64,000 bases of DNA from Flavobacteriales bacterium (GTDB lineage Bacteria > Bacteroidota > Bacteroidia > Flavobacteriales_F > PHOS-HE28). Below are positions 59,137 through 64,000 of this stretch, piece after piece. Both the position numbers and the translations under genes were made by a program. The notes beneath the pieces are model-generated. The model did no database searches, had not been told where the DNA came from, and saw only the letters and a list, made by a program, of their open reading frames with translations. The stretch spans positions 372,001 to 436,000 of the forward strand of contig JACJZH010000003.1 in NCBI GenBank assembly GCA_020635695.1, written 5' to 3'. Numbering within the stretch: position 1 is the stretch's first letter; every line of letters begins with the position of its first letter.

Positions 59137-59430
59137 CTAGTGCCGGGTCCCGAACAGACGTTGCAGGAAAGGGTCCCGATGCCGGTCCGACCCTCCTTTG
59201 TCCGCTCGTTTGTTGTGGCGCTTGATCCGCTTGCGCGTCGCCTTGTCCTGCAGCTCCAGATGCCTCTTGCGCTTCTCCTTCTCCACCTGCTTCTGGGCCT
59301 TCTTCCGTTCCTTCTCCTTCTTGGCCTGCACCTTCTCCTGCTGCTTCATGGTCATGCCTTCCTGGGCTGAGACCATGACCGGAACACCAGCCAGGCCGAC
59401 CGCGATCAATAGGTACCTGAACACGCGCAT
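59137..59430 (-). CDS. Small exported Lys/Arg/Glu-rich protein
   Basis: The 97-residue protein has a signal peptide (residues 1-23, ending VSAQ). The mature part is almost all charged: 17 Lys or Arg-rich heptads such as KEKERKKAQKQVEKEKRKR suggest a single alpha-helix or coiled coil. It ends DRHRDPFLQRLFGTRH. No family is recognised. A TACCTTCG element lies 6 bases before the ATG, divergent from the Rieske-like gene. It might be a periplasmic basic protein that binds DNA or polysaccharide, which is inference. Confidence 0.6.
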   Translation of the reverse strand: MRVFRYLLIAVGLAGVPVMVSAQEGMTMKQQEKVQAKKEKERKKAQKQVEKEKRKRHLELQDKATRKRIKRHNKRADKGGSDRHRDPFLQRLFGTRH

Positions 59431-59436
59431 ATGGAC

Positions 59437-59444
59437 CGAAGGTA
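59437..59444 (-). promoter_or_regulatory. -7 element for the small basic protein
   Basis: The minus strand reads TACCTTCG, ending 6 bases before the ATG at 59430. Confidence 0.5.
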
Positions 59445-59467
59445 AGGCCGCCCCGGTGCCTCCTGCC

Positions 59468-59475
59468 TACCTTCG
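59468..59475 (+). promoter_or_regulatory. -7 element for the Rieske-like lipoprotein
   Basis: TACCTTCG ends 22 bases before the ATG at 59498. Confidence 0.55.
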
Positions 59476-59497
59476 CCTTTCCGGTCCATCGATCACC

Positions 59498-59932
59498 ATG
59501 CCCGTACACCGCCTGCTGCCGCTCCTTGGGATCTTCACCCTGATGTTCGCCTCGTGCAAGAAGGAGAGCAACACCACGGCAGGAGGAGTGCCGTTCAACC
59601 AGGTGGACATCCAGATCAACATCAACAACCCGGCCTACAACGACCTGGCAGTACCCGGGGGCTGGCTGTACCTGACCGGAGGATCCCTCGGGATCATCGT
59701 CTACCGCAATACCATCGACACGTTCACCGCGCTCGACCGCCATTGTCCCTACCAGCCACAGGACCTGTGCCAGGTGGCGGTGGACAGCACCGAGATCACC
59801 GCACGCGACGCCGACTGCTGTGGCAGCGCCTTTCTCATCATCGACGGCAGCGTGACCCAGGGGCCCAGCGCCTTGGGGCTCCAGCAGTACAACACCACGT
59901 TCAACGGGACCACCCTGCGGATATTCAATTAG
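59498..59932 (+). CDS. Rieske-like lipoprotein with altered cluster ligands
   Basis: The 144-residue protein has a lipoprotein signal (LMFASC, modified Cys near residue 20). Residues of about 45-140 follow the Rieske fold: DRHCPYQP, then DADCCGSAFLIIDGSVTQGPSALGLQQY, matching C-x-H and C-x-x-H boxes followed by G-S-x-F-...-G-x-x-x-x-GP-A. But the two cluster-binding His are absent: the first box reads Cys-Pro-Tyr, and the second box has Cys in place of His before Gly-Ser. So a normal 2Fe-2S Rieske centre is unlikely; another cluster, a disulfide or a structural role is possible. A heptamer array begins 1 base after the stop. Confidence 0.72.
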   Translation: MPVHRLLPLLGIFTLMFASCKKESNTTAGGVPFNQVDIQININNPAYNDLAVPGGWLYLTGGSLGIIVYRNTIDTFTALDRHCPYQPQDLCQVAVDSTEITARDADCCGSAFLIIDGSVTQGPSALGLQQYNTTFNGTTLRIFN

Positions 59933-59933
59933 G

Positions 59934-59996
59934 TGGGTTGGGGGTTGAATGTTGAATGTTGGAGGTTGGAAGTTGGAGGTTGGAGGTTGGAGGTTG
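59934..59996. repeat. Heptamer array nnnGTTG, 9 units
   Basis: Nine units in perfect 7-base phase, mostly GAGGTTG with TGGGTTG, GGGGTTG, AATGTTG (twice) and GAAGTTG. The array starts 1 base after the Rieske-like stop codon and ends before the terminator hairpin. Confidence 0.93.
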
Positions 59997-60006
59997 CATG
60001 AACGAA

Positions 60007-60034
60007 GAACGGCGGACCCTGGGGCCCGCCGTTC
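60007..60034. terminator. Hairpin between the Rieske-like and ahcY genes
   Basis: GAACGGCGG pairs perfectly with CCGCCGTTC around a 10-base loop. It separates the convergent Rieske-like and ahcY genes. Confidence 0.7.
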
Positions 60035-60056
60035 GTTGTTGGGATGAGCGCTGCGC

Positions 60057-61373
<1,317 letters not shown>

Positions 61374-61413
61374 GAACTCGTGGTCTTGGATGTCCGGTGC
61401 TTGTCCGGGGCCG

Positions 61414-61421
61414 CAAAGGTA
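61414..61421 (-). promoter_or_regulatory. -7 element for ahcY
   Basis: The minus strand reads TACCTTTG, an exact match, 40 bases before the ATG. Confidence 0.65.
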
Positions 61422-61454
61422 ACGATCGATGAACGCCCGGACGTCCGATCCGGT

Positions 61455-62867
61455 TCAACGCACCCGGGCGATGCACCAACCGTCCTCGCGTTCCGCAAGG
61501 ACGTCCAGTCCCTGTTCGCGGGCCCGCTCCCAGTTCACCGCGGGTGGCAGCCCACCCCATTGCCGTTCCAGGTCCCGGGGACGCACCACGAGGTAGGCCT
61601 CCGGCGTGAATGCCCCGATCTCCCCGTACCAGAGCTCGATCACGTTGGCGTCCGGCAGCAGTTCATCCAGCGCCGCGCCCATGCCGTGCGTATACACCTG
61701 CCCCGCACCGAGACGACGCAATTCGTCAGCCACCTCGTGCTCCATGCGGGCCTGTTGCACGAAGGGCACCATGGCCCGGACGAACAAGGCAGCCTGCACG
61801 ACCACGAGCAATGGCCACGTCCTGCGAAGCCTGGCGATCGGACCGCTGGAACGAGCGATGACCCGCTGGAAGGCAGGTGCGTACGCCACCGCCAGGAACG
61901 GCTGCGCGAACAGGTACACCCGGTCGTTCTGATAGGGCATGCCCGCGACGAACAGCAGATAGACCAGCGCCAGCAGGACAGCCATTCCGATGACCGGGTC
62001 CTTCAGGTCCTGCCGGCGCACGAAGGGAAGGAGCACGACCGCCATGGTCAGGAAGCCCGGATGAACGAGCACCAACAAGGCCCTGAGCACATTGGGCAAC
62101 GTGTAGGTCAGGAGCCCGTCGTCCGATCGGAGCTCCCGGCGGAACAGGTTCATGAACGACCAGTCCGACAAGAGGCCCTCCCTGCCGATGTGCTCCCAGA
62201 GCAGGATCGCCGCCACCGCCGCGACCACCGTGATCGCCGTGATCCACAGGTACCGGGCACGGGGCGGAAGGACCTTCCACAGGCCGTAGGCCCACCAGCA
62301 GCCAAGCACCGCCAGCATCGGAAGTGCCGCCAGGCGGAAGGCCAGGCTGAGCAGCGACAGGGCGACCGCCAGCAACAGATGGCCCACGCGCCCGCCCTGG
62401 TGCCACCGTACGGTCATCAGGAAGGAACCGAACAACGACGCCAGTGCGGGCACATCGCTCATCACCACCAGCGAAGCGCGAAGCAGGAAGGGTGAAAGCC
62501 CGCAGGCGAGCAGCACGTACACCGTGCTCCAACGACCCGGTACGAAGCCCTTCACCAGGGCATGCACCATCCCCAGCAGCGCGATGAACGCGACCACGCA
62601 GACCAAGCGGAGCGCGATGGCCTCTCCGCCCAGCACCGGTCCGAGCAGGGCGCCCACCAGAGGATAGCCGTGCGGATGCTCGGAAAGGACGGGCCGGGGT
62701 CCGCCTCCGGGCCATGCGCTCCAGGCCTTGGACAGCCTCAGGTAGTCATACGCATCCTGCCCGTTCAGGCCGTCAAAACCCACCCAGGCCAGGCCCAACA
62801 ACGCCGCCAACATGGGCACGGCGGACCACATCCAGGAGGACCCGCGGGCCTTGAGCTCCTTCACCAC
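61455..62867 (-). CDS. GT-C-like polytopic membrane glycosyltransferase
   Basis: The 470-residue protein has about eleven membrane helices and a C-terminal soluble tail. The first loop, GLNGQDAYDYLRLSKAW, has the acidic Asp-x-Tyr-x-Tyr pattern typical of GT-C transferases that use dolichyl- or undecaprenyl-linked sugars. HPHGYPLVGALLGP follows as in ArnT/PMT-related Bacteroidota proteins. The donor and acceptor are unknown. A GTG at 62867 is preferred to an ATG at 62900 because a TACATTCA element ends 4 bases upstream and the ATG would lie next to the divergent flippase start. Both starts remain possible. Confidence 0.75.
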   Translation of the reverse strand: MVKELKARGSSWMWSAVPMLAALLGLAWVGFDGLNGQDAYDYLRLSKAWSAWPGGGPRPVLSEHPHGYPLVGALLGPVLGGEAIALRLVCVVAFIALLGMVHALVKGFVPGRWSTVYVLLACGLSPFLLRASLVVMSDVPALASLFGSFLMTVRWHQGGRVGHLLLAVALSLLSLAFRLAALPMLAVLGCWWAYGLWKVLPPRARYLWITAITVVAAVAAILLWEHIGREGLLSDWSFMNLFRRELRSDDGLLTYTLPNVLRALLVLVHPGFLTMAVVLLPFVRRQDLKDPVIGMAVLLALVYLLFVAGMPYQNDRVYLFAQPFLAVAYAPAFQRVIARSSGPIARLRRTWPLLVVVQAALFVRAMVPFVQQARMEHEVADELRRLGAGQVYTHGMGAALDELLPDANVIELWYGEIGAFTPEAYLVVRPRDLERQWGGLPPAVNWERAREQGLDVLAEREDGWCIARVR

Positions 62868-62916
62868 GGCGTGAATGTAGGCGCACGACCTCGGCCACAT
62901 TGTGCACCTTCACCGC

Positions 62917-64000
62917 GTGACCACCCGGCTGCAACGCAGATACCTGGCCACGAGCGGCTCGGTGCTCAGGCATGTGGCCCAGCCGGCCGGGACCCTGGCG
63001 ATCTCGTGGCTGGTGATCGGACGGACGGGCACCGCGACCTGGGGAGCCTGTGTGTCCATGCTCATCACCATTCAGCTGCTGGTCCATCTGGTGCAATGGG
63101 GGCAGCGGGACCTGCTGCTGCGGGACCTGAGCGATGGCAGAACGGATGCCTCGGCCTTGTGGTGGACCAACCTGTGCACCCGGGTCCCTTTCCTGGCCAT
63201 CCTGCTGATGCCGTTGGTGCTCTTCCCGGAGGTCCCGGGCGCCATCGTTTTGGGCTGGGGCCTGATGGCCGCCCTGAGCGCATCCATGGAACCCCTGGTG
63301 GTGCACACCAAGCGCTTTCACCAGGCGCTGCTGGCCGATCTGGCCGGTCTGCTGGCACAGCTCGCGACCCTCGTGGCCACCGGAACGATCGATCCGGCCC
63401 TGGTCGTCGCCTCCTTCGCCATCGGACAATTGGTCCGGGCCGTGGGCATCTGGATCGCCGTTGGCCGTCCCGGGCCGCTGTCCTGGCGCTGGGCGCCCCA
63501 TCATCATCTGGCCGAGGCCTTTCCGTTCGTGTTGATCGGCCTGGGCGGGCTTCTGGCCACCCGCGCGGACCTCTACACCATGGCCTGGCTCGTGGATGAC
63601 GATGCGCTCGGCTCCTACCAGGTGATCGCCGGCCTGTTCCTGCAACTCCAGGTGCTTCCAGGCCTCCTGGTGAAGCCCCATCTGCCGGCCTTGATGCGGC
63701 TCGGCGAACGCTCCCTGATCCACCATGCCGCACGACGACTCCTCCTCGGCGCACTGCTGGCGGTCCCGGCAACGATGATCGTCCTGATCGTGCTTCGGGC
63801 GTTCTTCCACGTTGCACCGGACATGGGCGTCCTGTTGGCGGGCGCTCTTTCCGTGGTCCCGGCGAGTGCCTATGTGGTGCTCCTTCCCCGGGTGCTCGGT
63901 CTTGGACAGGAGCGGCGCCTGATGGCCCTGTCCTTCCTGGCCGCAGGGATCCTGGTCGTCATCACCCTGGTGCTGGTCCCGTTCCTCGGTATCGCAGGCG
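62917..64000 (+). CDS. Oligosaccharide flippase-like membrane protein, 3' end cut by the window edge
   Basis: The 361 visible residues show about ten membrane helices in the MATE/MVF (Wzx) pattern. It starts VTTRLQRRYLATSGSVLRHVAQPAGTLAISWLVIGRTGTATWGACVSM and contains the flippase-like LATRADLYTMAWLVDDDALGSYQVIAGLFLQLQVLPGLLVKPHLPALM, the usual hydrophobic core of Wzx proteins. Wzx proteins move lipid-linked oligosaccharides to the outer leaflet. A GTG at 62902 would add 5 residues; 62917 is preferred because CACCTTCA ends 4 bases before it. It is divergent from the GT-C-like gene, a fitting partner. Confidence 0.75.
   Translation, partial: MTTRLQRRYLATSGSVLRHVAQPAGTLAISWLVIGRTGTATWGACVSMLITIQLLVHLVQWGQRDLLLRDLSDGRTDASALWWTNLCTRVPFLAILLMPLVLFPEVPGAIVLGWGLMAALSASMEPLVVHTKRFHQALLADLAGLLAQLATLVATGTIDPALVVASFAIGQLVRAVGIWIAVGRPGPLSWRWAPHHHLAEAFPFVLIGLGGLLATRADLYTMAWLVDDDALGSYQVIAGLFLQLQVLPGLLVKPHLPALMRLGERSLIHHAARRLLLGALLAVPATMIVLIVLRAFFHVAPDMGVLLAGALSVVPASAYVVLLPRVLGLGQERRLMALSFLAAGILVVITLVLVPFLGIAG

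Overview
The window looks like a chromosomal segment of a high-GC member of the Bacteroidota, probably Flavobacteriales or a close relative. The evidence is internal. Many genes are preceded by the Bacteroidota -7 promoter element TAnnTTTG. There is a T9SS-type C-terminal sorting domain, a PorV/PorQ-like barrel, a TonB-dependent receptor with a carboxypeptidase-regulatory-like N-terminus, and families typical of the phylum (DUF2911, DUF3127, DUF6089-like, YfhO). Genes are dense, with no gene-free stretch above about 300 bases and no rRNA, prophage, insertion sequence or CRISPR.

Layout. 1-8.8 kb: a tRNA-Gly/tRNA-Leu/gluQ transcription unit, a YfhO membrane protein, mutS, a SpoU methyltransferase, an outer-membrane barrel and a small membrane protein. 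8.8-19 kb: a TPR/OmpA-like lipoprotein, folK with a deoxynucleoside kinase, sppA, a secreted Kelch protein, DUF2797, a GH3-like enzyme, a secreted propeller-like protein and a second deoxynucleoside kinase. 19-32 kb: a membrane pyrophosphatase, pdhB, an FMN reductase, etfB-etfA, a bifunctional-nuclease/UVR protein, a nucleoside transporter, a CLC protein, thyA-folA and a LytS/LytTR two-component pair. 32-45 kb: an S23 four-helix protein, a PIG-L protein, a sodium symporter with an SDR, DUF2911, tRNA-Leu/tig/clpP/clpX, a flavin reductase, an SSB-like DUF3127 protein and an AtoE-type transporter. 45-64 kb: a coupled operon (LPG-synthase-like protein, glycosyltransferase, ABC permease), ruvC, HIT, greA, the TonB-receptor/giant secreted protein/PorV-like operon, a Rieske-like lipoprotein, ahcY, a GT-C-like protein and the start of a flippase.

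Two themes stand out. First, in many genes the -7 element ends only about 3-12 bases before the start codon, which implies leaderless or nearly leaderless mRNAs; this also corrected several start sites (folK, DUF2797, the LPG-synthase-like gene). Second, at least nine places carry arrays with a strict 7-base period but different unit sequences (nnnGTTG or its complement, nRGTCRG, GCCAnnA, TTCAGnT). All but one are intergenic. One pair forms a hairpin between etfB and etfA, and one array encodes part of a signal peptide. These arrays are the best candidate for something undescribed. The DUF3127 protein with an SSB-type C-terminal tip is the best single-protein lead.
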